From the NCBI RefSeq assembly GCF_000210295.1, contig NC_026736.1:1018022-1082021 (forward strand): a stretch of DNA of 64,000 nucleotides, given 5' to 3'. The DNA is from Trypanosoma brucei gambiense DAL972 (Eukaryota > Euglenozoa > Kinetoplastea > Trypanosomatida > Trypanosomatidae). Positions 47,510 to 58,090 of the stretch are shown one piece after another (position 1 is the first letter of the stretch; each line of letters begins with the position of its first letter). Below the pieces are notes generated by a model, which was given only the letters and a program-made list of their open reading frames with translations, was not told the origin of the DNA and ran no database searches. Position numbers and translations under genes: made by a program.

Positions 47510-50110
47510 CTACTCAAAATCCTCATCGTCGTCGTCGTTCACTGCAATAATATCATCACTAGAATTGCTATCAACTTCCCCAAGCTCGGCTTTTACATCC
47601 TCTTGCTGCTCATCTCTCGGCTCACCGCAGTATTTCCCAATGGTACGGTTGATATTAAGGCAATACTCAAACGTCTCCTTCACCAACCTCTTACGAGGAT
47701 AGCCAAAATTCACAGCCAGGCGCAGTGCATGCAACAATTGTAGGGGGAGCCCAACGAGCAAAACAGCGGAGATAAAAACAAATTCGCCCACCGCCTTTAG
47801 GTAGAGCTTGTAGTCCAGAAGAAGGAATGAGGCGTTGAATGTGCAGCACAGGAGCGCGGCGTTACATGGCATCACCAGCAAAAGTAGCGCCGCCAAAAGA
47901 ACGGGCAGTGCCCAAAAGACTCCCGTTGAAGCAATGAAAAACATAGCGGAAAAGATGATGAGACGGACCTTGAGCCATGCGGGCCGCTTCTGTTCAGGAG
48001 GCAACACTCGCTCACGACGAAGAAACACAAATGCTAAGGGGACCCTCTGCGTTGGCACATCGCCTTCGCCACCTGCTTGAAGCCAGTTATCCAACGTCTG
48101 TAGCCGTTCCTTGTCAAACAGAAAGTCCTCCATGTACACCACATGCGCCGCAAGCCACACAGCTATGGCCCGCATAACTCGCAGCTGCGTCCGCTTAATG
48201 GGGAAAACCTTCAGGCACAACACGATGACTCCCGTCCCTGCTCCGAGTAGTATATTAATAGAGGAGGTCGACGAGAGAAAGTGAATGAGGGATTTGACGA
48301 GAGGAAGCGTATTGGCCAAAAGACCAGAAACCACCAACGAGGGCACTTCCAGTGGCTCCGTCAACAACTCTTGCAACGACCCCCATCCACTCTCAAATGA
48401 ACCATCAAAAGGCGGAATCACTCCGTTCGCAGGCGAATTCCCCATCAAATATTCGCCACTGTTGTGAAGAACCCACGCCAGTTTGATACCCGCAGACCCA
48501 AACACCTTCGTCGCAAGAAGGTCATTCAAGAAGAACATGGCCTGAAGCGGGAGTGCCAGAAATGCAAACAGTGTCACAACCTCAATTAACGCCAAGCGGG
48601 GGAAGTCAAATAAAACCTGAAGGGGGTCCGAATCAAATATTTGTGCCAGTATAAAGCTCCAATAGGCGGAGTCACTGTCGACGTTTAGATCCACGCTGCG
48701 AACAAAAAACAGGTCCACACCAGGAGCAAATATGTTCACAATCACCGTTGTTTCGATGCACATCAGTAAGATGGAGGACAAAGTGCCTGACGCCCAGTAC
48801 AGCAAAAGTCGAAGAAACGTGATACTCTCATTCAAAGCCGGAATGGAAGTTGGGAACGTCAATATATGAGGGGAAAGCGCGTAGTGAATGACAAGACCTC
48901 CAATTATGGTCAGAGCAAACGAAAAGAGCGCCATTTCGGTGATGTATGTAATGAACCACTTCACTAGATCGGAGTACGTTGCATTATGCCTCCGCTCCTG
49001 CGCCTCGTCAAATCGGCGCATGTTGTCGTTGATTTTCTTCCGCTGAAAAAGCAACCGCATAAGAACTGCACCCAGAAAAATGAGAGTGAACACCAGTACT
49101 CTCCCATACGTAAAACTAATAATGTATGCGATCGCAGTGAGTGCGCACAGCTCCATGGAGCGAAGCCACAACATCTGACGCGTGCATCCCGTCATACTGA
49201 CGACAATATCAAAATAATAATGAAGGCATTCGACCAGGGTGTATGGTGGGGGCTTCGGAGCATCATCTACCGCATCGTTAATGAATTCAGCGCGCCACTG
49301 TCCCCAACTGACCCACAAACTGCGCCACAGAGCTGTGCTGCACCAACCGAACAGCATAACACCGACCCACAACCAAACACCACTAGAGCTCCCCACCCCA
49401 CCATTTGGTGCATTTGCGCGGGTGGTCGCAGTGCTGCCACCCAAATCCGCAGCAGCGCCAACATTACCGAATGATTTGGGTGCTTGATCACCAGCATCGG
49501 CAAACACCTCCTCATGATAGAAGGCACATCCAACGGCAAACGCAATAGCGAAACCGTTAATCACCAGCCCCAGAAGAATACTTGCACATTTACAAAATAA
49601 AGGCAGATAGAGGTGCCGAACTAGTAAAACTGCTTCATGTAGAAACCCTTTGGGGAAATCTTCACTACTAACAGAAATAACGTTGTATGTTGCATTGCAG
49701 CTCGGACATCGGACGCGGCGCTGCGAGAACACCCAATAATTGAGGCACCCGGTGTGAACTAAACCAATCGACCCACGACAGCGGCATAAACCACTCGTTA
49801 AGCGATTTTCTGGCGTATCGGACGCCTCACGGCAGATCCAACACTCCCTGGCATCAACAACCACCGACGTTGTGGAATCATTTTGGCTCCCCGAAGGACC
49901 CACCGGCTCAATTCCCCTTGTGATTTGTGTTGAATTCCTTTCTTTACTGTCAACCATCTCCACACTGTCACGATGCGGAGAGGCTCCACATGCGTCCTCA
50001 TGTGCAACTTCAACATCAGCACCGTCGCTAATTCCTCTTGCCTCCACTGCACCTTGAGGTGATGATGCACCATTTGACCCCAATGTCCTTAGCTGCAGCG
50101 GTGCGTCCAT
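47510..50110 (-). CDS. RING-CH (MARCH/Doa10-type) membrane E3 ubiquitin ligase
   Basis: 866 residues from ATG 50110; three codons further upstream is only a TTG. Residues 90-138 carry a complete C4HC3 RING-CH zinc finger: Cys90, Cys93, Cys109, Cys111, His119, Cys122, Cys135 and Cys138 (ECWICREASDTPENRL; HTGCLNYWVFSQRRVRCPSC). Twelve or so membrane helices follow over residues 160-830. The C-terminus is very acidic (DDIIAVNDDDDEDFE). Large polytopic RING-CH proteins are of the Doa10/MARCH6 kind, which sit in the ER and nuclear envelope and mark misfolded proteins for degradation with UBC6/UBC7 enzymes. This one is shorter than yeast Doa10 (about 1300 residues), so the substrate-channel region may be reduced. 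A MARCH-like role elsewhere is possible. Confidence 0.85.
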   Translation of the reverse strand: MDAPLQLRTLGSNGASSPQGAVEARGISDGADVEVAHEDACGASPHRDSVEMVDSKERNSTQITRGIEPVGPSGSQNDSTTSVVVDARECWICREASDTPENRLTSGLCRCRGSIGLVHTGCLNYWVFSQRRVRCPSCNATYNVISVSSEDFPKGFLHEAVLLVRHLYLPLFCKCASILLGLVINGFAIAFAVGCAFYHEEVFADAGDQAPKSFGNVGAAADLGGSTATTRANAPNGGVGSSSGVWLWVGVMLFGWCSTALWRSLWVSWGQWRAEFINDAVDDAPKPPPYTLVECLHYYFDIVVSMTGCTRQMLWLRSMELCALTAIAYIISFTYGRVLVFTLIFLGAVLMRLLFQRKKINDNMRRFDEAQERRHNATYSDLVKWFITYITEMALFSFALTIIGGLVIHYALSPHILTFPTSIPALNESITFLRLLLYWASGTLSSILLMCIETTVIVNIFAPGVDLFFVRSVDLNVDSDSAYWSFILAQIFDSDPLQVLFDFPRLALIEVVTLFAFLALPLQAMFFLNDLLATKVFGSAGIKLAWVLHNSGEYLMGNSPANGVIPPFDGSFESGWGSLQELLTEPLEVPSLVVSGLLANTLPLVKSLIHFLSSTSSINILLGAGTGVIVLCLKVFPIKRTQLRVMRAIAVWLAAHVVYMEDFLFDKERLQTLDNWLQAGGEGDVPTQRVPLAFVFLRRERVLPPEQKRPAWLKVRLIIFSAMFFIASTGVFWALPVLLAALLLLVMPCNAALLCCTFNASFLLLDYKLYLKAVGEFVFISAVLLVGLPLQLLHALRLAVNFGYPRKRLVKETFEYCLNINRTIGKYCGEPRDEQQEDVKAELGEVDSNSSDDIIAVNDDDDEDFE

Positions 50111-51567
50111 ACCACTCAACTAAATAATGCACCCCTGCTTCCGTAACCGCTTGCCTTTCACAAAAATAGTAATAATAATAATAGCAGCAATAAATCCCTC
50201 GCTCACTCGAGGCTTCAAGATATAAAAAACCCTTTGCCACAGTGAACTTCCGTATGTTTCACACGAAAGCTGGGTAAGAGGATAGACCTGCCCTCTCCTC
50301 TACTCAACCTCGCTGGCGGTTTGTGAACGCGCTTCAAATCATTCCGGTGAGATGTGTGAGATTTTAAAAGAAGAAACGAAAAAAAAATAGGCGGATGATT
50401 AGGAATAAAAGCAAGCAACCAAACAAATGAGTCTCCCCCGCGCGCAAGCCGAAACCCATCAGAGACGTACAGAGACACACAGTCAGAGAGAGAGAGTGAA
50501 TGATCCAAGAGCAGTAGCGCATGAAAAATAAACATAAGAAGGGTGATTTCATTAACGTTGCTCGTGTTTCTTTCCTTTTGTTTTTTTACTTATCTCGTGA
50601 AAGCATAGAAACAAGACACGGAGCAAACCCTTTCGGACCGAAAACTCACAGCAACGAAACGGCGTAAAAAGGAAAAAGAAGAAAAGAAAAGAAAAAAATC
50701 ATCAATGGGTCAAAGAACCCCTTGCAAACACAAGGCCACAACTAGAGAAACAAGAACGTCATTTATGCCAATCAAAAAGAGACAAGCACAGGCCAAACCG
50801 TTTAGCAAAACAACCAAGTAGCCGTAAAGAGAATAGGAAAAGAAAAAAAAGTTACCCCTCACAACAGAAAACCGAAATGAAAAAGATAGGAATGACGAAG
50901 AGTTTTGGAAGGATCACTCACGTTCGTTACGAGGACAGCAAAAAAAAAAAACATACATGGGCATACAACCACCTGAACATACTTATTGATCACGGACGTA
51001 TATATATATATATATATATACATATATATGCACATATGCAAACAAAAGAAAACAAAAAAACGAATTCCCTCCCTTTTTCTCTCCCCCCGTCTGCTTGTCT
51101 ATCTGTTTGTTGCTGTTGTTTTCACATATTTGGAGTTTGCCTCGCATGTTGGAGGTTCAAATTTTACGAAAGAGAGGAATAGGAAGGGGAAACACACCTG
51201 CACGACGACAATGGCGGGAATAATACTAGTAGGGACGACAGCGATGATGATAATGACAACAATAATAATAATATTATTATTATTTAAAGCAGTGAGAGAT
51301 ACACATGACGGGCAGCTGCTTCCATCAAAAGTATGTGGTAAACATACATGCTGATGCCTTGAGGAAGATACGAATTTTGTCAACCACTTCGTTGCTGATG
51401 TTCCTTTTAATTTTACTTTTTTTTTCCCCTCTTCATTATGCATATGAGCACATGTCTCATTGTAGCCTATCCTTTTCCGCTTCCTTTCGGCACATGAACC
51501 GAACGCTATTCGAATGCTAGTCATCTTTGACTTTCTTTCTCTTTCTTTTGTTTCGCGCTCACTTTCT
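50111..51567. other. 1.5-kb intergenic region with simple repeats
   Basis: This lies between the subtilisin and RING-CH genes. It contains AAT-type repeats at about 50166-50190 and 51244-51292, a (TA)n run at about 51000-51028, and A/G tracts at 50668-50700 and 50837-50852. Short frames only; no gene. Confidence 0.5.
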
Positions 51568-54500
51568 TCATGGTAGTCTTTCCATCTCAATATATTCTTC
51601 CCTTCCGATATAAGTGTTTTCACTACTCGCTTCCCTATTCTCCGACCTCATGACCCCTTCACAACCCCGCTGGTGCGTTTGCGCCCCTTTTCCCTTTTCC
51701 ACAATCACTTCGGTATCACCGGCGGCGGAATAACCCGTGCCACTCATTAATGCTTGCCCGGAGGCTGACGTTTCTAAGGAACTATCAGGAGTATTACGGC
51801 GTAACTTATACATCACCAAGCCAGCAGCAACTACCAACAGAGAAATCAGAAGCATGGAAACAACGAAAAGGATTCCGATCGTGCGGGCGACGTCTTGGAA
51901 CCCAATACCAGTTTCGTTCACGTCGCCTTCAAATCCTAATGGCGGGATCCCCGACGCCATAAACTTTCTGCAATAGAGGAAGAATTGCTGACGGTGGCTG
52001 GACTCAACCATCGACAACTCATCAGCAAATTCGCTAAAAAGAACTTGGGCGCCGGGCCTGCCCTGCTCGGGATAAACGGCCAGACGAAAAGAGGGGACAT
52101 CCTGCACTTTATTCTGCGATGAGGCATTGTGAACAAGAGTCATGAATACTTGTGCTGTGGATTCCCCTATAAGTAGTGAGCGCCCTATGGTCATCCGCAA
52201 GTACCTGCATGTGGGCCCCATTTCGACCTTCTCTTCACTAAGGACAGACACGATTGAATCGCCCCTAATGGTACCGTTACGGTAGTTACCAGTATCCACA
52301 CTGGTTTTGTGCAAAAGTCTGACCACTAACCCCAACCCATTGCTCGGTACACGGTGCAACCCATCCTCAAAGTGCATGTGTACATTAAGGTGGGGTGCTG
52401 ATCCGTTGACGTTGGTGAAAAGTATGGAGGTCTCAGCATTAACTGAGACATTGAAGCGGATGACATTGTTAAGGTTATTCAAATCAACTGTGATGGACTC
52501 CGCTTTGGTTTCTTCCGTTGGCGCTTTTTCGCACATCCAACCCGTGTTGTTAACGTGGCACATGCAGAACCCACCACCCAAGTCGCTGCAACTGGCACCC
52601 TCAACGCAGTTGAACGTGCAGCTGGGATCGTTAGGCTCAACAAAGCTGTAGCGTATTTTAAATCCCTCCCGCCTCCGGGACCAACCTGAGGTGAAATGGA
52701 GGAGGACAACGTTCGAATGAGATAGAAACACGGCTCCCTGGGCAGTGTCACCTGTGTCTGTACGGACAGGTGCAGATTCATCATGCCCCAAATCGGTCAC
52801 ATGGAGCGCGTCCGACGGCTTGTCCACGTTGAACTTCTCATACACAAGCTTTATGCGGTAACCACGCGGCGCCTCAACAATCCACCGACAAAACGTCACA
52901 GGTGCGTACTTGCCAAACCCATTAATCTCAATATACCCCTCGCTGGGAGCAGTTACTAAAGTGGGGAACCCGTCCTCGGCACACCAATGACTGCGTTCGT
53001 TGCATAATTCACCGTGGAAGTTGGGACAGCAATACTCACAGTTGGGCCCGGTGAAACAACCCTCCCCGCCAACCCGCGTATCCGCTCGACATTTGCACTC
53101 CCCCGAATTTTCATCACATTCCCCTCTTCCACTGCATTTGCAGTCCGATAAGCATGATGGGCCGTACCACCCCTTTTTGCAACTGGAGCAACCGGCATCG
53201 GCAAAATTCTCGCTAATGCATTCACACCCGCTTTCCGGCGAGGTACATGTACCCTGCCCGTGGCACACAGACTCTGCATCGCACACAGAGCAATCAATGA
53301 AGCGATATCCTTCATTACACCTGCATGTGCCGCTGTTGCAGGTCCCGTGGCCACTACAACCGTTCGGGCAGGTGTGGCTAACTTCTTCACAGTTCCTAAC
53401 ATGTTCAAAGCCCTCGGCAGACACAACGACAGCGTACGGTTGTGTCTTATTATCGGGAATGGAAGCCCCAAAGACGACAACACGGAACCCATTGTCCATG
53501 TCGCTCGTAGACATCAACTGTATTCGCTCTACCACATTAGAAGAATCACGTCTCTTTTCCCCTCCGGCGTGGTGAATAGTCCCTTTAGAGTCAGTGACAA
53601 AAAGATCCAAATCGTTCACGAGCGATTTGCGAGCGCCTTCGAGAGCAACGCCTCGGTCAGTCCACGCAAGTGATACCCGCACGGAGCGCTGAGAGTCAGT
53701 TTGATCTGCCTTCTTCTTAAAGCAGTACACATTTGTTCCGTGGTGGCTGATATCTTCTCTGTCGCGGAACCATCCCCTTGTGCCCGTTGGGGAAAAGAAG
53801 AGAGATAAATCAAGACGGCCAAAGCCACTCACGGTGGAGTTACTCAACGGCACCGTAGAGTGGACCATCAGAGCTTTCAGCAAAGCAGCAGAAGGTGAAG
53901 CAGTTCGATTTAGCCTCCGTACATACTGACGCAGCAGTGTAGCGGCGCCCGCGACGGCCGCAGTTGCCATCGATGAACCCCGCTTGGCCACCACTTTACA
54001 TTGTTTTGCTGATGCTTTGCCAGAGGAAAGAGCAGACACCACCTCTTCCCCGGGACCGACAAGATCGGGTTTCATCCTACCGTCGTATGTTGGACCATGC
54101 GAAGAAAACGAAGAAACAATGTCTTTCGAAGCGTCAAACACGTTTTTGTGTGACCCCACGCACATCACGTTCTTACCACGACACGGAGTCATTAGGCCAT
54201 CCTGGATACTGTTGCCAGTGGAGAAGATAAGTAGCGCATCGTCATAACTACTCGCAAACTCATCCATATCCTTTTCCACAGCAGAATACTCGGAAGGAGC
54301 AACAAAACCCCACGAGTTTGAGAACACACGGGCTCCAGCGCCATATCCGGGACGAATAATTTGAGTAACGTCGTGGGGGAGGACAAGCTCTGACTGGGAT
54401 GGGCAGCCCAACCCCCTGAAGAAAATCTTCGCCCCCTTGGCGACACCATTATACTTGGCATTACCGTCGTTACCAATAACACTCCCCGCTGCGGTACCTG

Positions 54501-55734
54501 CCACGTGCGTGCCATGACCTATTTCCTCATCCCCAGCAAAGTAATCCCCCCGGATGAAGTCACACGGGGCAAATGACACGATTTTGCGGTGGTTATAGTT
54601 AACCTTCGGGTAAAGCGCCACCTCTTGATTTGGATCGTGGAAGAAACAGCTGTTAAAGTCGATACCCGTATCGGCTACCCCTATTATCTCACCACTACCG
54701 TCAATACCAGCATCCCACAAGGGCCTTGAAGGATGATCCTCATTCTGTCGACTTTGCTGTAAAAGGGCAGTGGCATGATAGTTGTGCATTTGCGCCTGCT
54801 CTACTGCAATTTCCATCCAGCGCACCGCCTGATGGCCAACCACCGCGTCAAGGAGTGGTGCACAAGCGCACATAAGCGTGATCTTCTGCCCAGTGACCGG
54901 CCCATCCCCCGAATCAGTTGAGGCGCGGGTAAGCGACCACCGTACAATCCCTTTACCAGAAACTAATGATGTCACCTCCCACTTGCAACCCGAAACTTCG
55001 TCTAACGACACTCCCCGCAGCGCCTCCTCCACAACGTGCTCTCGATTAGGAGCAGTGCGGGTATTAAGCGAGACTCGCATCTGGTTCTTTTCTGAGGTAA
55101 CCTGGTTCTTATTTCCGCACTCAACCAATGCACCGCGGATCACGCGTGACAGTTTCATGCGGGCCACACCTGGAGAAGAGAAAATATCCAATACTGACAT
55201 GGAGGTTAGTGACGCCGCGGCGCCACTAGCTTCAAAGGCGGAAAGGATCCGTGCGGAACGCTCGGAATCCATATAAACTAGCATATGCATGTCGTCAATG
55301 TGATGTGCGTCACCTAAACTGTGTTCCGCCAGCGCCTGTCGGGCTATCCGGCGCTCATGGTGACGCAGCTTATCAAACCGAGCCACAACGTATCGACCGT
55401 CATGTGGTACCAAGGAAGACCGATGATCCACCGTCTGTCCTATTATCCCTTCAATAGGCAAATGCATACTAGCGCGCGTTCCGACATAAGATTTTACCGT
55501 GCGACTCGTTGTGTTGCCAGTTGGTCGACGCTGCCTTACGAACCAGTGAAGCGGAACTTCGTGTTTTCTTGTCCACTCTGAGTGGAGCCACTTCTGCAGT
55601 GGTGAACGTTTTTTATGATTCCTCCCCTCCGCTGCTGTTTTTACCGAGGCGCACAAGGCGGGACGACAGAGAGTCGCATAGAGTACAACGGTGATGAGTG
55701 AAAGCAGTCGCAGATGCTTTTGACTGGACGACAT
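51568..55734 (-). CDS. Membrane-anchored subtilisin-like serine protease with EGF and CUB-like modules
   Basis: 1388 residues from ATG 55734. A signal peptide (LLSLITVVLYATLCRPALCA) is followed by a propeptide region to about residue 340. The S8 catalytic domain (about 340-620) has Asp355 (GVADTGID), His407 (GHGTHVAG), oxyanion Asn508 (FSTGNS) and Ser588 (RGSSMATAAVAG), so it is expected to be active. After a beta-rich domain come three or four Cys-rich EGF-like modules (CSGHGTCNSGTCRCNEGY; CHGQGTCTSPESGCEC), a CUB-like module (CRWIVEAPRGYRIKLVYEKF), one more EGF, a juxtamembrane domain, and a membrane helix (ILFVVSMLLISLLVVAAGLV). A cytosolic tail of about 75 residues ends it. The layout recalls kexin- or PCSK-like secretory-pathway enzymes, but the S8A core and module order differ. 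Leishmania and trypanosomes have such subtilisins; substrates here are unknown. Confidence 0.9.
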   Translation of the reverse strand: MSSSQKHLRLLSLITVVLYATLCRPALCASVKTAAEGRNHKKRSPLQKWLHSEWTRKHEVPLHWFVRQRRPTGNTTSRTVKSYVGTRASMHLPIEGIIGQTVDHRSSLVPHDGRYVVARFDKLRHHERRIARQALAEHSLGDAHHIDDMHMLVYMDSERSARILSAFEASGAAASLTSMSVLDIFSSPGVARMKLSRVIRGALVECGNKNQVTSEKNQMRVSLNTRTAPNREHVVEEALRGVSLDEVSGCKWEVTSLVSGKGIVRWSLTRASTDSGDGPVTGQKITLMCACAPLLDAVVGHQAVRWMEIAVEQAQMHNYHATALLQQSRQNEDHPSRPLWDAGIDGSGEIIGVADTGIDFNSCFFHDPNQEVALYPKVNYNHRKIVSFAPCDFIRGDYFAGDEEIGHGTHVAGTAAGSVIGNDGNAKYNGVAKGAKIFFRGLGCPSQSELVLPHDVTQIIRPGYGAGARVFSNSWGFVAPSEYSAVEKDMDEFASSYDDALLIFSTGNSIQDGLMTPCRGKNVMCVGSHKNVFDASKDIVSSFSSHGPTYDGRMKPDLVGPGEEVVSALSSGKASAKQCKVVAKRGSSMATAAVAGAATLLRQYVRRLNRTASPSAALLKALMVHSTVPLSNSTVSGFGRLDLSLFFSPTGTRGWFRDREDISHHGTNVYCFKKKADQTDSQRSVRVSLAWTDRGVALEGARKSLVNDLDLFVTDSKGTIHHAGGEKRRDSSNVVERIQLMSTSDMDNGFRVVVFGASIPDNKTQPYAVVVSAEGFEHVRNCEEVSHTCPNGCSGHGTCNSGTCRCNEGYRFIDCSVCDAESVCHGQGTCTSPESGCECISENFADAGCSSCKKGWYGPSCLSDCKCSGRGECDENSGECKCRADTRVGGEGCFTGPNCEYCCPNFHGELCNERSHWCAEDGFPTLVTAPSEGYIEINGFGKYAPVTFCRWIVEAPRGYRIKLVYEKFNVDKPSDALHVTDLGHDESAPVRTDTGDTAQGAVFLSHSNVVLLHFTSGWSRRREGFKIRYSFVEPNDPSCTFNCVEGASCSDLGGGFCMCHVNNTGWMCEKAPTEETKAESITVDLNNLNNVIRFNVSVNAETSILFTNVNGSAPHLNVHMHFEDGLHRVPSNGLGLVVRLLHKTSVDTGNYRNGTIRGDSIVSVLSEEKVEMGPTCRYLRMTIGRSLLIGESTAQVFMTLVHNASSQNKVQDVPSFRLAVYPEQGRPGAQVLFSEFADELSMVESSHRQQFFLYCRKFMASGIPPLGFEGDVNETGIGFQDVARTIGILFVVSMLLISLLVVAAGLVMYKLRRNTPDSSLETSASGQALMSGTGYSAAGDTEVIVEKGKGAQTHQRGCEGVMRSENREASSENTYIGREEYIEMERLP

Positions 55735-56338
55735 GAACACGGACCGTGCGAGATGAACTTCTTTTCCTTTTCGGCTTTATCGAATTCGTTTTCTTTTTTT
55801 TTTTTTTGCTCCCCTTTTCCTCCCCCTTTAACTTTGTCTCTTTAATCCTTTTCACTCTGATCACTGAATCAAGGCTACACAGAGTATAGGGTACTTCCGA
55901 CTACGAGAAAAAAACGACACTAATACTGATTTATTGGAGAATGCCTCTTTCTTTTTTCTTGTATTTACGTGTGGTCTTCCCTTTCCCTCTCCTTCACTCA
56001 GCTCAAACCTATACTAGGTGAGCCAACGCCACCCAACACTACCGTAATATACCACTAAGCACTCAGCGATTGGTGAGAACTACTACTACTACACATACAC
56101 ACACATACATACATACATAGCAGAGGTTGAACAAAGAAAAAAGGAAGAAGGGAAGAAGTTAAAAAGCCCCCATCGAAGGAAATCAGCGATAAGCGACAGT
56201 AAAAAAGATTTTAAAAAAAACAACGTGCACACACTTGGTTCCCTCTCTGAGTGTCATCCGTAAACCGACCAAGTTTTTGACTGCGTGACATATTTGCATC
56301 AGCGTGTCCTCTCATCATCACGCGTCTGCCTGCGATAA
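55735..56338. other. Intergenic region
   Basis: 5' flank of the subtilisin gene and 3' flank of the thioredoxin-like gene. A T16-type run (about 55793-55807) and a CATA/CACA simple repeat (about 56095-56120) are present. No gene. Confidence 0.5.
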
Positions 56339-56941
56339 TCAATTTGTCGCCCCACCCTCTTCTACTAACAACTTACTTACGAGTTCCTGCAGCTTCTGCT
56401 CGCTCGCCCCTTCCAAGTGACCAATAATGCGACCACAGCGATATGCCACAAATGTGGGAACGCTGCGTATATCGTGTAACGCACTAATTACCGGATTCTC
56501 ATCCGTGTCTACTGAAATAATGCGTACGCCACGAGTGACGCCCTCCCGCAGCACACCGAGTGCCTCAGGAGAAACCGCGACATCCGCGAATGTAATCCCC
56601 AACAATCTCAGCAACCTTTGCGTTAGTCCTAACGTATCCTCTTGTGAATAAGCGTGTGATGAGCTACATTGGGGAATGGAAGAGGAAACGACGCCCTGTT
56701 CCTTCTCCGTTTCCATTTCTTCTAACGCCCGCGTGATGGATATGCACGGCTTACACCGATTAGTGTGGAAGTACACTAAAACAGCTGCATCAGCGTTTAC
56801 ATGATCGGTGAATATCCTCAGCTGCCCGCTCAAGCAGGCACCGCTCCGCCGTAGCGCATAACCTCGTATAGCTTCTTGCCGTAACCGACTAACATTTAAA
56901 ATAGACGTGGCGTAACGGCGGAGGCCCACGGTAGCAGACAT
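56339..56941 (-). CDS. Thioredoxin-like protein with CKPC site, probably mitochondrial
   Basis: 200 residues, ATG start. The N-terminus is Arg- and Ser-rich without acidic residues (MSATVGLRRYATSILNVSRL) and fits a mitochondrial presequence. The thioredoxin fold begins near residue 50 (AAVLVYFHTNRCKPCISITR), with the redox site Cys63-Lys-Pro-Cys66 in place of the usual CGPC. The strand IISVDTDENP and the cis-Pro motif VPTFV (Pro162) follow. An insertion of about 55 residues (roughly 81-136) separates the active-site helix from the next strand, which is unusual for a thioredoxin. It could be a specialised reductase partner in the mitochondrion; the redox partner is unknown. Confidence 0.75.
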   Translation of the reverse strand: MSATVGLRRYATSILNVSRLRQEAIRGYALRRSGACLSGQLRIFTDHVNADAAVLVYFHTNRCKPCISITRALEEMETEKEQGVVSSSIPQCSSSHAYSQEDTLGLTQRLLRLLGITFADVAVSPEALGVLREGVTRGVRIISVDTDENPVISALHDIRSVPTFVAYRCGRIIGHLEGASEQKLQELVSKLLVEEGGATN

Positions 56942-58090
56942 GTATTAAAACTCCTCACGGGTGGCACAAGCGGTAGACTTCTGAGGTTATGGGTGCGCTT
57001 CCATGCAGCAGTGGAGGGGGCGAATAAAAAGAGGCAAAAACAAGTGCTCGAAGGAAACAACAGGAGAAAAAACAAACACGTGACGGGGGGAATACGACCG
57101 ACAACCAAGTGAAGACAGCGATGTTAAGGCACTAGGCCGGAATAAGGGAAGTTCCGCCGTCACAATTACAATTCGGAGAAAAGTTCACACCGCGAATGGG
57201 TAAACAATTGTTTATGCGAGGTGCGGGGGGGGGGGAAACGGGGGGCATTTATCCTAAAAAAAAAATGAACATCAGAGAAAAAAAGAAGGACTGACACAGG
57301 AGGGCTGGCAAACGAAGAAAAAAAAACAGAAAAATTAAAGGGATTGTCTCCCCCATCCGTTTTTTTCCTACTGCACTCGTGCTCCCTTTCCTAAACAAAT
57401 CATGCGCGTTGGGCAAAAGGAACAAACAAGCACGCCCAGAGACAGACACAGATGCATACATACAATTGAAAGAAAGAAAACATATAAAAGGTTCCCCTTT
57501 GGACGCTCCTTAAATCACCCTGAGAGGCAAATGCACACTATTCGCTGTAAATATATATATATATATATATATTAATGTATTTATGTATTTATGTATTAAT
57601 TTACCCATCTACACCAACCCACCCACCCCCACACACACACACACATATACACACAGGGAGAAACCCGTTGTCTCACGGACCCAAATAAAAATATCACAGA
57701 CATATATATTTATATACCAATTATATAGTAAATGTGTGACAACAAGATACGGCTCAGCCCTGTTGCATCACCTGTCGCACTCAAATAGTAGGCGCATACA
57801 AACTGCAGCTGTTGTGCATTGCCCACCTAATCATTAACGGTAACATTCACAGTGGCAAAACGCCGATAAAAAACTGGGAAAGGTAGGCAAAGGAAAATAA
57901 TAATAAAGAAAAAAAGTAATAAGTTTAAATGTCTGAATATGAATATGGGAGGGTAACGATCCTCATACCACACAAGCGGTACCTATTATGTGAAAAAAGA
58001 AAAGAAAAAAAAAAACACAAGCGATGCAGCATCTCCAGTTTGTCCGTGCCATTTTCCGAGTGCACCACCACGAGGAACAAAACTCGTGGA
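56942..58090. other. Intergenic region with G tract and TA/CA repeats
   Basis: A run of 10 G on the shown strand (about 57226-57235) is followed by G-rich sequence. A tracts lie at 57256-57265 and 57318-57328. (TA)n lies at about 57550-57572 and a CA repeat at about 57630-57656. No gene. Confidence 0.5.
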
